Origin: Acidovorax sp. NO-1
Lineage (GTDB): Bacteria; Pseudomonadota; Gammaproteobacteria; Burkholderiales; Burkholderiaceae_C
Length of the DNA: 51,357 bases
Assembly: GCF_000238595.1 (NCBI RefSeq)
Contig: NZ_AGTS01000008.1
Coordinates: forward strand, 1-51,357
Reading direction: 5' to 3'
Below the pieces are notes generated by a model that was not told where the DNA came from, did not search any database, and saw only the letters and a list, made by a program, of their open reading frames with translations. The position numbers and the translations under genes were made by a program. Shown here in pieces: positions 25,369 through 33,923 of this stretch (its first letter is position 1; each line of letters opens with the position of its first letter).

Positions 25369-25641
25369 AAATTAGTTTAATGAAATGTCTTGTTACAGTC
25401 TACATTGATTAATTGGGTAGTCAATAGCAGGCCGCGCTGTGGGGCCACTGGGCAGTGCCGCTGGCGCGGCTTCAGGGTAGTCAGCGGAGGCAATTTTGAA
25501 GGGCAAACGCAAGCGCAGCGCAGCGTCTCCGGGGCCATCCAACAGGCCAGCAAATTGACCACTTGCCAAGCTGGGGCTCAAACAAGAAACCAGGGTTTGA
25601 GTCCCAGCGCGAAAGGTCTACGGCCTCCCTTCGCCCCCCAG

Positions 25642-27345
25642 TCAGGACACGAGGTAGAGGTGTCCAAACTCTGCCTCGTCTTTCTCCTTTGCGCCCACCA
25701 GCATAGGCATCATCCAGATCAACTTGCGCAAGGATCGGCCTTGCCCGTGCACCTGGTTGCGCCAGTGCCCCCGGCGCCAGTGTGTAGCCATGCCGCCAAC
25801 TGTCGGAGCGGCCATGTGCAGGCGGTCCAGCTGTTCTGCGATGCGCTTTCCGCAGATGTGTACCGGAACATAGCCCAAGGCGGATAGCTTGGAACGTGCG
25901 CGGGCTTGTTCTTTCCCCACACCAGAGACCGCCTTCTTCAGCAGAGCCTCAGGCGTTCCGGGAGGCCAAGCAGTATCAATGTCGTCTGGGTAGGCAGCGA
26001 CGTAGCACAGCGCGTTGACGACCAACTGGATAGCGGCTTTATAAACCGGGAACCGGTGCTGCGTGATCTCTTCACGGACACCAGCCATCTTGGAGCTGAT
26101 ATCTACCAGATCCAGGTCCTTCGGAAACTCGCGCCCTGTAGCAGCCGCCTCGGCTTGGATCTCCTTGGTGATGTTTCCTCCAGCCCTTTCCTTGGCCTCT
26201 CCGAAGGTGGCAAGTCGCTTCGCCAGTACGGTGTCGATGGCGGTGGCAAGATCCATGGTTCGGAACTCGCCCACGAAGTCCTGGCTGAACTCCGGTTCGG
26301 GTCGTACATACCATTTCTCAGATTCCGCGTGGTCCTTTGGAACGGCGGTGATGGTGACACGCAGGTCACCCACCTCACCGCGCTGCTCTACGTAGGCCCC
26401 GTCCACCAGCCACCCTGGCTCAAGCTCTAGCTCAGGCTGCGGGCCGAAATGAACATACTGGGAGGCGTATGGCATTCGGATCGTGTTCAGCGGAATGTCG
26501 TCAATATCTGTCTTGGACAGCATCTCCGTGAGACTTGGGGGGAAGTCCATGATCTGCCTGCCGGCCTGCACAAATCGGCCATACGCGGTGCACAGAGTTT
26601 GCTCAGCGTCCACGATGAGTGATGGCCCCGGGCCATCAAGCGTCAGGCGCCTGGGGTGGTTCATTGCCTTGGCGTTGAGTTCCAGCACGACATGCCCCAT
26701 TGATTCGTTGAGCTGATCAATGGTCATGAATCCAGTGTGAGGATCTACCCTTTGCCGGTACATCTTGCCAATGGTCTCTGCATAGGTACGGTTGGCCTTG
26801 TAGCGCTCCGGGTGGTAGCGGTACATCGGCGGTTCGACTCGTACGTGTGGTTTCGGAGCGCATTCGTAGAAGGCGAGTTCGAATTGGTCGGCCACAAGAA
26901 CATAGGCCATCACCGGGTCTTCGAAGGATTGGGTCCACCGATCCCACACGACGCGTCCGACCCGCTTATCCTGCCAACCGATTTCCATGGTGACCTCTGG
27001 ACCATGGTTGGTGACCTTCAGGTAGTCCACATAGTCATTCTTCCCCTTCAGAAACTCATGAAGGTGATCGAACGACTCCACCACCTTGAAAAACAGTGCA
27101 TCTTGCTCTTTGGTGGCATACCAATTGAATAGATGTTTTAGTTGCTCGTCGCCAGCATCAATATCCAACGGCGGGTCCATCTCAAAGAGTGCCGCGTATG
27201 TCTTGCCCAGTAGCGCAACCTTTTGTGGGCTGGTCTGGATCTGACGGGTGTACTCCTTCAAGTCAGAGTTGTAGCGTTCACCAAAAAGAGCTTTTGCACT
27301 TTCCATGTCGATTGGCCCACCTTGTGGCTGCTGTTGTTGCGGCAT
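25642..27345 (-). CDS. Large protein with AcrVA2-like C-terminal motif
   Basis: A 567-aa protein from the ATG at 27345, chosen because GGAG lies eight bases upstream (an upstream frame to 27399 exists). The N-terminal Gln/Pro start is followed by a long mixed region with no recognised domain. The last ~60 residues contain THWRRGHWRNQVHGQGRSL and LIWMMPMLVG, a pattern similar to the RRGHW...W.P..V end of AcrVA2, an anti-CRISPR that triggers loss of Cas12a mRNA, and of many plasmid proteins of unknown role. Homology is by eye. It ends the leftward unit with the HEPN and 513-aa genes. Confidence 0.5.
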   Translation of the reverse strand: MPQQQQPQGGPIDMESAKALFGERYNSDLKEYTRQIQTSPQKVALLGKTYAALFEMDPPLDIDAGDEQLKHLFNWYATKEQDALFFKVVESFDHLHEFLKGKNDYVDYLKVTNHGPEVTMEIGWQDKRVGRVVWDRWTQSFEDPVMAYVLVADQFELAFYECAPKPHVRVEPPMYRYHPERYKANRTYAETIGKMYRQRVDPHTGFMTIDQLNESMGHVVLELNAKAMNHPRRLTLDGPGPSLIVDAEQTLCTAYGRFVQAGRQIMDFPPSLTEMLSKTDIDDIPLNTIRMPYASQYVHFGPQPELELEPGWLVDGAYVEQRGEVGDLRVTITAVPKDHAESEKWYVRPEPEFSQDFVGEFRTMDLATAIDTVLAKRLATFGEAKERAGGNITKEIQAEAAATGREFPKDLDLVDISSKMAGVREEITQHRFPVYKAAIQLVVNALCYVAAYPDDIDTAWPPGTPEALLKKAVSGVGKEQARARSKLSALGYVPVHICGKRIAEQLDRLHMAAPTVGGMATHWRRGHWRNQVHGQGRSLRKLIWMMPMLVGAKEKDEAEFGHLYLVS

Positions 27346-27498
27346 GCTTCGTTTCTCCAGATTCTCAAACGGTAGGGCGTGAGGTGCTCGGAATATCATT
27401 CCAGGTTTGGCTCAATTCACGCATTTTCTCAACCATCTTGGCCGGGGCCTGGCGGGGGAGGTAAAACCGTATTCCTGCTCTCCTGGATACCGCGTTTG

Positions 27499-28335
27499 TC
27501 AAATCGTCTTCACGGTGCCGCCCGTGGGGCTCACGAAGAAAGTGCCCTTGAACCCGAGCAGGCGCAATAGGTACTCGCGGATGAGGTCGTTCGCAGCATC
27601 GTATTGAAGCTTCTGCTGTGCATGCGTCAGGCTTGCCACGCCCGTGTGAATCACCTCGTTTCTGAGGTCAACCAGCGCTTGCAGGTTGGGCGCCATGCCC
27701 ACTGCGCCAAACATCAGGATCATCATGTCTTTGAAGCCGATTTGGGCTTTCGTCACCGGGTCCTTGAACTTTCCACCTTTGAAGACGTACTGCTGCTGCA
27801 TCGCGTAGGTTTGCTTCATGTTCTCCAACAAAACAAACATGAAAACCAACTTGCATTCCATGGGGAGGCCTGGGCGAGCTGCCTGGAGCATGTAGTCGAT
27901 GGCCACGCGCAGGCTTCGCGCGTTCTCCAGCGTCTTGAATGCAGGGTAGGTCTGGTCCACGAATTCACGAATAGCGGCTCCATCCGCTGGCTCTATGACT
28001 GGATCAGTGTTTTGCCCCGCGCGATTGATGCTTGTCAGCAAGCTGGGCCCGGAACCATCGGGATAGTGATGTCCGTAGCAGGCGACCTGTGATTGCGTTG
28101 CGAAGGCAAGAAGCCAACAGATGCGCTCAATCGATTCAAGGGTTGAGTCTTTCTGCGCTGCCGTCACGTTCTCGACAAGGATCTCAGCCAACTGTTCGCT
28201 CATCGTCTTCATGACGAACTTCTGGCCGTCGCATGTGAAGACCAACGTGTCGCGGCTAGCCTTTCCATCCACCTCATCGCTAAATGACTCCCCTTGAACT
28301 TTGGTATTCATGACAAATGCGCGGAGGTTGGTCAT
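27499..28335 (-). CDS. HEPN-like protein
   Basis: A 278-aa protein. Near its C-terminus RNEVIHTG (R225 to H230) gives the RNxxxH catalytic motif of HEPN ribonucleases, embedded in helices (LQALVDLRNEV and ANDLIREYLLRLLGF). The N-terminal ~110 residues are mixed and unassigned. HEPN domains act as RNases in toxins and antiviral systems. AAGG lies eight bases before the ATG. It sits between the 513-aa gene (58 bases) and the AcrVA2-like gene (153 bases) on one strand. Confidence 0.55.
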   Translation of the reverse strand: MTNLRAFVMNTKVQGESFSDEVDGKASRDTLVFTCDGQKFVMKTMSEQLAEILVENVTAAQKDSTLESIERICWLLAFATQSQVACYGHHYPDGSGPSLLTSINRAGQNTDPVIEPADGAAIREFVDQTYPAFKTLENARSLRVAIDYMLQAARPGLPMECKLVFMFVLLENMKQTYAMQQQYVFKGGKFKDPVTKAQIGFKDMMILMFGAVGMAPNLQALVDLRNEVIHTGVASLTHAQQKLQYDAANDLIREYLLRLLGFKGTFFVSPTGGTVKTI

Positions 28336-28393
28336 ACGGTTGGCCTTATGTGGGTGTGGGGTGATTTAACCCTGCACAGTCTAATGACCACCT

Positions 28394-29869
28394 CTAGCCT
28401 TCGTTCCATCGGGCGCCCGCCCGAAAGCCTTCGGCGTATGCGTTCTTGACGATTTCTTCGATGGCCTCTTTCCCGAGCCCCGCTGCTAGGGCCGTCTCAA
28501 TCATCGGACTCGCGTCGGAAGTCGCCAACCATTGTTTGGCAATCAATTCTGAGGCGAGATGAATGCTGCCTTCCTCATCTGTCTCCTCTTGCGACATCGG
28601 TTCAAGAGTGTCAAACCAATCGTCAAAATCTTCCCAGATTTCACTTCCAACATACCCAGGGTGGAACATGGCCGGGTCGTGGGTGGAAATGGCGAGAGCC
28701 AGCGCAAGATCGCTGGGGACTGCTATCGGGCCTTGGAAATTATTCAGTACGTTGCGACTAAGTGCTGACTCAGCTATGCCCCCTTTTTTGAACAGGATGA
28801 TCGTGAGTTCACCTAAATCGGGGAGAAACAGGAGCACCCTGTACCCGTCAAAGTTGGTTGTGGGGCTCACTGCCTCAAAGCAGAATGCAACGTTTCCCTG
28901 GTCAGTCATGGTGTTGTAGACACACGCGACGTTTTCCTCGGTGTCTGCTACCAGCAAACATCCTCCCTCAGGTCGTAGGGTGGGCCTGGTGTCGTCGTCA
29001 TCGCCCAGATACAGCATTTCGCAAATCGATTCGTACTCATCCTCGCCTATGGGGCCTTGGACCGAAAGCCACGACTGCAGTTCGGACTGTGTGACACCAA
29101 CTTCCTCGCAGAAGGCGTTCGCTCCAGATGGCCACATCGACATGATCGCTTTCACGGCCGGAGCTTCCGAATCCAGCCATACCGGCTTAACGAAGGCCCT
29201 GCGCTTTGCGGGAGCCGAACGCACAACAACTGCGTCGGCATCCCAGTCCGCGTGTACTGAGGGTTGCTCATGCAGGTAGCCCTGACCCCGGTGAAGCCAG
29301 TGCTTGAACATTGTGAGGTCGGCTTGTTTCATGCCGGGGCGAATGCCCGCCGCCATGTTCTCAATGGTTTTTGTATCAAACGCGACGAGCGCGGCGTTTG
29401 CGTCCAAAAGGGACTGTGGGAGGCTTTCCCCCGTTCCTCTTCCCGCGAGGGCGGCATAGGCAACATCCAGCGTTGAGGTGGAATAGGCTGCGAGGGCTTT
29501 GGCCTGCGTCGGCGGCTCGCACTGCACACCGATTGATTTGGCCCATTGGACGAAGCCTCGGTCTGAAGCCAACAGCCCCGGTTTCATCTCCAGCCGCAGG
29601 GGCATCCCGAGCACTCGTTTCAAACCCCACGCTTGGGCGAGAAAGTGAGATACGGAAATGGGGGCTGCGGCGTCAACAAGCAACCGGGTCTGGCAGCGGA
29701 AGGCGGGGACCACGATGCTGTACACCAGCACAGGTCTGAGCTGCTGGGACTGCATGCTTCCAGCGGAGCTTTCATAGAGAGCGAGACGGTATTTTGGATC
29801 GAGCCCCACGTTCCTCGCCTGCTCAATGAGCAGGTACTGCAGTTCTGCGTCGTAGATCTTTGTCGCCAT
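28394..29869 (-). CDS. Hypothetical acidic protein, first gene of leftward unit
   Basis: A 491-aa soluble protein from the ATG at 29869, with GAGGAG nine bases upstream (the frame is open to 29935). The N-terminal ~150 residues form an alpha/beta domain containing ISVSHFLAQAWGLKRVLGMP and WAKSIGVQCEPP. The C-terminal third is strongly acidic (EDFDDWFDTLEPMSQEETDE). I do not recognise the family. It is divergent from the Xre regulator and leads the set with the HEPN and AcrVA2-like genes. Confidence 0.6.
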   Translation of the reverse strand: MATKIYDAELQYLLIEQARNVGLDPKYRLALYESSAGSMQSQQLRPVLVYSIVVPAFRCQTRLLVDAAAPISVSHFLAQAWGLKRVLGMPLRLEMKPGLLASDRGFVQWAKSIGVQCEPPTQAKALAAYSTSTLDVAYAALAGRGTGESLPQSLLDANAALVAFDTKTIENMAAGIRPGMKQADLTMFKHWLHRGQGYLHEQPSVHADWDADAVVVRSAPAKRRAFVKPVWLDSEAPAVKAIMSMWPSGANAFCEEVGVTQSELQSWLSVQGPIGEDEYESICEMLYLGDDDDTRPTLRPEGGCLLVADTEENVACVYNTMTDQGNVAFCFEAVSPTTNFDGYRVLLFLPDLGELTIILFKKGGIAESALSRNVLNNFQGPIAVPSDLALALAISTHDPAMFHPGYVGSEIWEDFDDWFDTLEPMSQEETDEEGSIHLASELIAKQWLATSDASPMIETALAAGLGKEAIEEIVKNAYAEGFRAGARWNEG

Positions 29870-30062
29870 TGGCATCACTCCTCTGTCTGATTCTCGCCGC
29901 ATCACGCCTCCAATCTCCTCATTTGCCCCGACCAAGGGTGACGACTATTCCGCACTTCAAACGCGCAGTCGCCAATGGGCAGTCCCTTGGGTCATCTTTC
30001 GAGGTGTGACGGCTTGGATTTCTTCTGAACGCATGTGCGTGGCACATCTTGAGTTTGCGCCT

Positions 30063-30094
30063 GCTAATTATGCTAATATCATTAATAAATTAGC
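30063..30094. promoter_or_regulatory. Operator-like repeats before the Xre gene
   Basis: GCTAAT occurs directly at 30063-30068 and 30072-30077 and inverted as ATTAGC at 30089-30094, within an AT-rich promoter region. It ends 13 bases before the chosen ATG. Autoregulation by the Xre protein is likely. Confidence 0.6.
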
Positions 30095-30107
30095 GAAAGC
30101 ATCGAAA

Positions 30108-30800
30108 ATGGACGATCAAACCAATACGAGAGGCGCGGAGCTGAGTGCAATTCGACTTGCGAATTTGAAGATCCTGAAAGAAGGTATGACGCAGCAAGAG
30201 TTTGGAATGATGGTCGGATTTTCACAATCCGCAATTGCGCAGTTCCTGACCGGAAGGATGCTGATGAGTCGTTCGTCCTGCGAGCGCGTGGAGAAGGTCC
30301 TCAATCTCGCGAACGGCACCATGGATAAGGAGGGCGGTGTATCACCGTCAATGGTGCAGGAGTTTTTGACGCGGATGCATGCACAAGATTCAAGTTCGGA
30401 AGCGGCGACTGCAAAAGCCCCAATCCAGGCGAAAACTCTGCCCTTCACGGTTCTTCCCGCAACGGCAATGCACTATGTTTTGCTCGACTCTCTGGCCAAG
30501 CTGCTCGCGTCAGGCCAAGTCGGCGATGACCAGTGCAGAAAATTGCTCACCAAGTTCACTCTGATGCGCGCGGGAAGGAATGGACAGCGGGATGCAGAGG
30601 TGGATGGAATCCTCGCGCGGCTGGCCATCAATGAATTCCGCGTCGTCTACACGGGCGAGGGCCAGCAAGAGGAGGCTGTCAACCGGCTGAATGATGAGTT
30701 CGATCCAGCTTTTGCATCCTCCGTAAGCCGCTATTTGGTGGATGCAAGCCAGATGCCCGAAGAGATGAGGCGCGAATTTTGCAAGTTGGTGGGATCGTGA
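30108..30800 (+). CDS. Xre-family transcription regulator
   Basis: A 230-aa protein from the ATG at 30108; the frame is open to a GTG at 30006, but that would run through the operator. Residues ~18-65 are a lambda-repressor-like helix-turn-helix (GMTQQEFGMMVGFSQSAIAQ). The C-terminal ~100 residues are helical with no peptidase motif, so induction by self-cleavage is not expected. It is divergent from the HEPN-containing unit and probably controls it and itself. Two small genes overlap behind it. Confidence 0.8.
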   Translation: MDDQTNTRGAELSAIRLANLKILKEGMTQQEFGMMVGFSQSAIAQFLTGRMLMSRSSCERVEKVLNLANGTMDKEGGVSPSMVQEFLTRMHAQDSSSEAATAKAPIQAKTLPFTVLPATAMHYVLLDSLAKLLASGQVGDDQCRKLLTKFTLMRAGRNGQRDAEVDGILARLAINEFRVVYTGEGQQEEAVNRLNDEFDPAFASSVSRYLVDASQMPEEMRREFCKLVGS

Positions 30801-31078
30801 GGGTGCCGCAACCCCGCATCGATGTGACGGTTGTGAAAGACTCCAGTGACGCCTTGGTAGCGGCGCGGAGCGCGCTTTTGCAGGTGGATCTGATAGCAAC
30901 AGTCGTGGACGTGTCTGCCGCGAGCGACCCCTCGGGCGTGAAAACCAAAATCACTTTGTCTGAAATCACCGATGGGCCCAACGGTGGCCAGCGTGGGGCT
31001 CGCACGCTCATGGTGATGGAAAGCTACCAGGCTGTGTGCATGCTTATCAAACACGCGGAAAACAATGAACGCACCTGA
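30797..31078 (+). CDS. Hypothetical small protein coupled to the Xre gene
   Basis: A 93-aa protein; the GTG at 30797 overlaps the upstream stop by four bases (GTGA), a usual coupling arrangement. A TTG 18 bases upstream is an alternative. The content is strand-rich with no recognised motif. It overlaps the next gene by 14 bases. Confidence 0.5.
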   Translation: MRVPQPRIDVTVVKDSSDALVAARSALLQVDLIATVVDVSAASDPSGVKTKITLSEITDGPNGGQRGARTLMVMESYQAVCMLIKHAENNERT

Positions 31079-31457
31079 CCCCAGCGCGCAAGCCACTTTG
31101 GCAGACACGTTGAAGCTGCTGGAGGAGGTGTCCCAGTATCTCAAGCGACTTCCGCATGTCCCAGTCACGGCCCAAATGGTGCGCAAGATCGATGCGCACC
31201 TTGAGAGCCCCCAAACCATCTCCGCACGCCGACTGGCCAGCGAGCACGAGCGTGCGCAAGGGGCTCGAAGCGCGGTTTTTTTGGACCCGCTCGGGGTTCC
31301 GCTGGTCGAGCTGGAGGTGTATGCAGATCGGGTGACTCTTCAAATCACCCCGGATCACCACTTCCGCTCAGTTGCGATTGCACGGCTTCAGGCCAGGGAT
31401 GTGTTGGAGTTGCCGCTGGTGCCGCTTCGCAGAGGGCGCGGCGCCAGGTTTTTTTGA
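31065..31457 (+). CDS. Hypothetical protein, third gene of the Xre operon
   Basis: A 130-aa protein with a helical N-terminal half (LADTLKLLEEVSQYLKRL) and a strand-rich C-terminal half ending in a basic Arg/Gly tail. Not recognised. Its start lies inside the end of the preceding gene, so the three genes from 30108 are one transcription unit. Confidence 0.5.
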   Translation: MNAPDPSAQATLADTLKLLEEVSQYLKRLPHVPVTAQMVRKIDAHLESPQTISARRLASEHERAQGARSAVFLDPLGVPLVELEVYADRVTLQITPDHHFRSVAIARLQARDVLELPLVPLRRGRGARFF

Positions 31458-31702
31458 CTCGCAAGCAAGAGTTCTGCTTTGCGATCTTTCAAAACTTTTC
31501 ACCAGTCTTAAAGCGCCATAGACACTGCCAGCAATGGGTTTATTGCTATCATAAACCGTATTTGGATTACATGACGCGCCCCTAGCGCGGGCCCGACCTT
31601 GCTTGGGTTCGGGGTATCAAATCGCGAGTGCTTCGCACTACAAAAAGGGCGCGCCGTGGGGGAGTAGGGCGGTGCGCAACCGCAGCAATGGTCGCGCGTT
31701 TA

Positions 31703-31722
31703 TACTGTGGTTATGTCCAGTA
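31703..31722 (+). promoter_or_regulatory. LexA box over the umuD start
   Basis: TACTGTGGTTATGTCCAGTA has CTG-N10-CAG and perfect TACTG/CAGTA ends, a good LexA site. It overlaps a -10-like TATACT (31701-31706) and includes the only reasonable umuD ATG (31713). Confidence 0.75.
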
Positions 31723-32162
31723 TTCTGCGCGCCGAGACCCCGATTGCCGTCGAAAACGGCAACTTGGTCCTGCCCATGGCAGGCTGCAGCGTGCGAGGTG
31801 GTTTTCCCTCTCCGGCCGAGGACTTCCACGTAGATCGCCTGGATCTGACGGCCATCTTGGTGACGCGCCCCCAGGCAACTTTCCTTCTGCGGCTGCGGGG
31901 CGATTCGATGCGGGAGGCGGGGCTCTTCGATGGGGATCTATTGGTGGTCGACCGCGCGCTGAAGCCTGCGCACCAGGACGTGGTGGTTGCCGTGGTCGAT
32001 GGTGAATTCACCTGCAAGTCGCTTTGGCTCAAATTTGGGCACATGAAGCTGGTGGCGGCGAACCCCACGTTCCCGGAAATCGTCCCGAAGGACGGCCAGA
32101 CAGTCGAAATCTGGGGGGTCGTGACGGCTTCGATCAAGCGGCTTCGCGGGGGCGGGAGGTGA
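31713..32162 (+). CDS. umuD: UmuD-like self-cleaving DNA polymerase V subunit
   Basis: UmuD is cut by RecA-stimulated autoproteolysis and then activates UmuC for translesion synthesis. The 149-aa product matches the S24 peptidase family: GFPSPAEDF after the cut site, the nucleophile in GDSM (Ser65) and the general base in EFTCKSLW (Lys102), with spacing as in E. coli (60/97). The residues at the cut are Gly-Gly (29-30) where E. coli has Cys-Gly. No ribosome site precedes the ATG, and a -10 element six bases upstream suggests leaderless translation. umuC begins a few bases after its stop. Confidence 0.92.
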   Translation: MSSILRAETPIAVENGNLVLPMAGCSVRGGFPSPAEDFHVDRLDLTAILVTRPQATFLLRLRGDSMREAGLFDGDLLVVDRALKPAHQDVVVAVVDGEFTCKSLWLKFGHMKLVAANPTFPEIVPKDGQTVEIWGVVTASIKRLRGGGR

Positions 32163-32169
32163 GGTGGCC

Positions 32170-33465
32170 ATGTTCGCGCTTTTCGATGCATCGAACTTCT
32201 ACGCGGCGGTAGAACAGAACTTTCGACCCTCCCTGAAAGGCCGACCACTCGTCGTACTTTCGAATAATGATTCTTGCGCAATTGCCCGCAGTGAAGAGGC
32301 AAAAGCTCTCGGGATCAAGATGGGGGCACCCTGGTTCAAGATTTCCCATCTGTGCGAGTCCCACGGGCTGCTTGCGCTCAGTGCGAACTTCACCCTGTAC
32401 GGTGATATGTCCTCGCGTCTGATGAGCCTCATTGCGGGTTTTGGGCATAGCACGTACGTCTATTCGATTGACGAGGCATTTGCGGGATGCGATGGGATAC
32501 CTGGAGACCTGACCGAGAGAGCTTTCAAGGTACGTGCGCGAATCGCGCAATGGCTCGGGCTTGAATGCGGAGTGGGTTTGGCGCAAACGCTGACCCTTGC
32601 GAAACTCGCAAACCACGTATCGAAGGACGCGCTTAGAAAACCAGGCAGCTATCCGGCGCACCTGGCGCAGGTTTGCAACTTCGCGGCCCTGAGCGCGGAT
32701 GAGCAGAGGGCGATCATGCAGGCGACCGCCGTGGGTGATGTCTGGGGGGTGGGGCGCAAGATTGGGGCCCAACTCGCTGAGGGCGGCGTGCTCACCGCAT
32801 GGGATCTTTCGAGGTTGGACCCAGCGACGGTTCGGCGTCGATGGAGCTTGGTGCTCGAACGGACCGTGCACGAGCTGCGCGGGCTATCGTGCATGTCGCT
32901 GGAAGATGTGCCCACCGATAAAAAGCAAATCGCGGTGACGCGGTCCTTTGGTCGACCGGTATCCGAGTTGGAGCCGTTGCTGGAGGCCGTGAGCGAGTTC
33001 GCATCGAGGGCAGCGGAAAAACTCAGAAAGCAGGGGAGCTTCGCTGGACAGCTTTACGTCTTTGCCCATAGCTCGCCATTCCGGCCACCACCCCAGTTCT
33101 CGCGCGGGGTAGTCGTTCCATTACTCAGACCGACCGCGGACACGTCCATTTTGGTTCAAGCAGCTCGCGCCGGGGTTCATCGGTTCTATGAACGCGGGTA
33201 CCAGCTTCAAAAAGCAGGCGTCATATTGCTGGATCTCGCGAGTTCGTCGGTACACCAGGCAGAACTCGATTTGGGTGATTCGGGCCAGGATGACCAGTCC
33301 CATTTGATGACCACGATTGACCGGATAAACAGTCGATATGGGCGCGGCACTGTCTTTGTGGGTGGAACTGGCATGGGAGCGGAGCGTGAATGGGCGGCAA
33401 AGCAAATGCGGCTGACGCCGCAATACACCACGCGGCTTAAAGACATTCCAGTTGCGCGGGCGTAG
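32170..33465 (+). CDS. umuC: UmuC-type Y-family DNA polymerase
   Basis: The catalytic subunit of error-prone polymerase V. The 431-aa protein has the palm-domain aspartate in MFALFDASNF (Asp6) and the SIDEAF motif with Asp101-Glu102, exactly as in E. coli UmuC, then the thumb motif GVGLAQTLTLAKLAN and VWGVGRKIG helix-hairpin-helix. The little-finger domain follows. A clear beta-clamp QL.LF motif is not obvious. GTG 32164 is an alternative start; the ATG at 32170 has GAGG upstream. Plasmid umuDC raises mutation rate under SOS stress. Confidence 0.93.
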   Translation: MFALFDASNFYAAVEQNFRPSLKGRPLVVLSNNDSCAIARSEEAKALGIKMGAPWFKISHLCESHGLLALSANFTLYGDMSSRLMSLIAGFGHSTYVYSIDEAFAGCDGIPGDLTERAFKVRARIAQWLGLECGVGLAQTLTLAKLANHVSKDALRKPGSYPAHLAQVCNFAALSADEQRAIMQATAVGDVWGVGRKIGAQLAEGGVLTAWDLSRLDPATVRRRWSLVLERTVHELRGLSCMSLEDVPTDKKQIAVTRSFGRPVSELEPLLEAVSEFASRAAEKLRKQGSFAGQLYVFAHSSPFRPPPQFSRGVVVPLLRPTADTSILVQAARAGVHRFYERGYQLQKAGVILLDLASSSVHQAELDLGDSGQDDQSHLMTTIDRINSRYGRGTVFVGGTGMGAEREWAAKQMRLTPQYTTRLKDIPVARA

Positions 33466-33680
33466 CCGACCAGCGCAGTAATCGGTTGCTCTTAAAGACT
33501 CAATGATTGATCGTTTGGGGCTCAAAAGCGGATCAAAGCGAGTGGTAATGCCAAATTAATATGCCACTGGCGCGAATCAAATGCATTTAATATGCGCCAT
33601 ATGTATTTGTGCGGCTATCCTCAGACCGGGATAATGAGGGGCAATCATTCGTAGGTAATTCGTTGATTTTGGGAGTTGGT

Positions 33681-33923
33681 GTGCAAAAACTTGATCTTGT
33701 TGAATACGACTGCGGTCCCGGTTGTTCGTCGTTTGGCCAAGTCATTGCAGCTAACGAAGAGACCGAAATCGTAAAAGTGCGCGATTTAGAGGATGGTTCG
33801 GTTTGGCAGGGCCAAATGGAGCACGCAAGGGTTCTTGGGGAGGAGGAAGTTCAAGAAGCCCTCCTTTTTGCGGGCAGTCTCGCGAAAAAACTGTTGCCGC
33901 CCTTCGAAGCACCAATGTCCTGA
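33681..33923 (+). CDS. Possible small protein
   Basis: An 80-aa frame starting at GTG with GGGAG seven bases upstream (the open frame reaches 33609). It contains VEYDCGPGCSSFGQVIAANE, a Cys-containing beta-rich segment, and an acidic helical C-terminus. Not recognised; coding is plausible rather than proven. The upstream 215 bases hold AT-rich imperfect palindromes around AAATGCATTT (33579-33588) that could be a promoter/operator. Confidence 0.4.
   Translation: MQKLDLVEYDCGPGCSSFGQVIAANEETEIVKVRDLEDGSVWQGQMEHARVLGEEEVQEALLFAGSLAKKLLPPFEAPMS

Noticed and set aside
31458..31700. Structured RNA or riboswitch upstream of umuD
   Set aside because: Several short GC hairpins are visible, but no known riboswitch core or terminator/antiterminator pair could be recognised.
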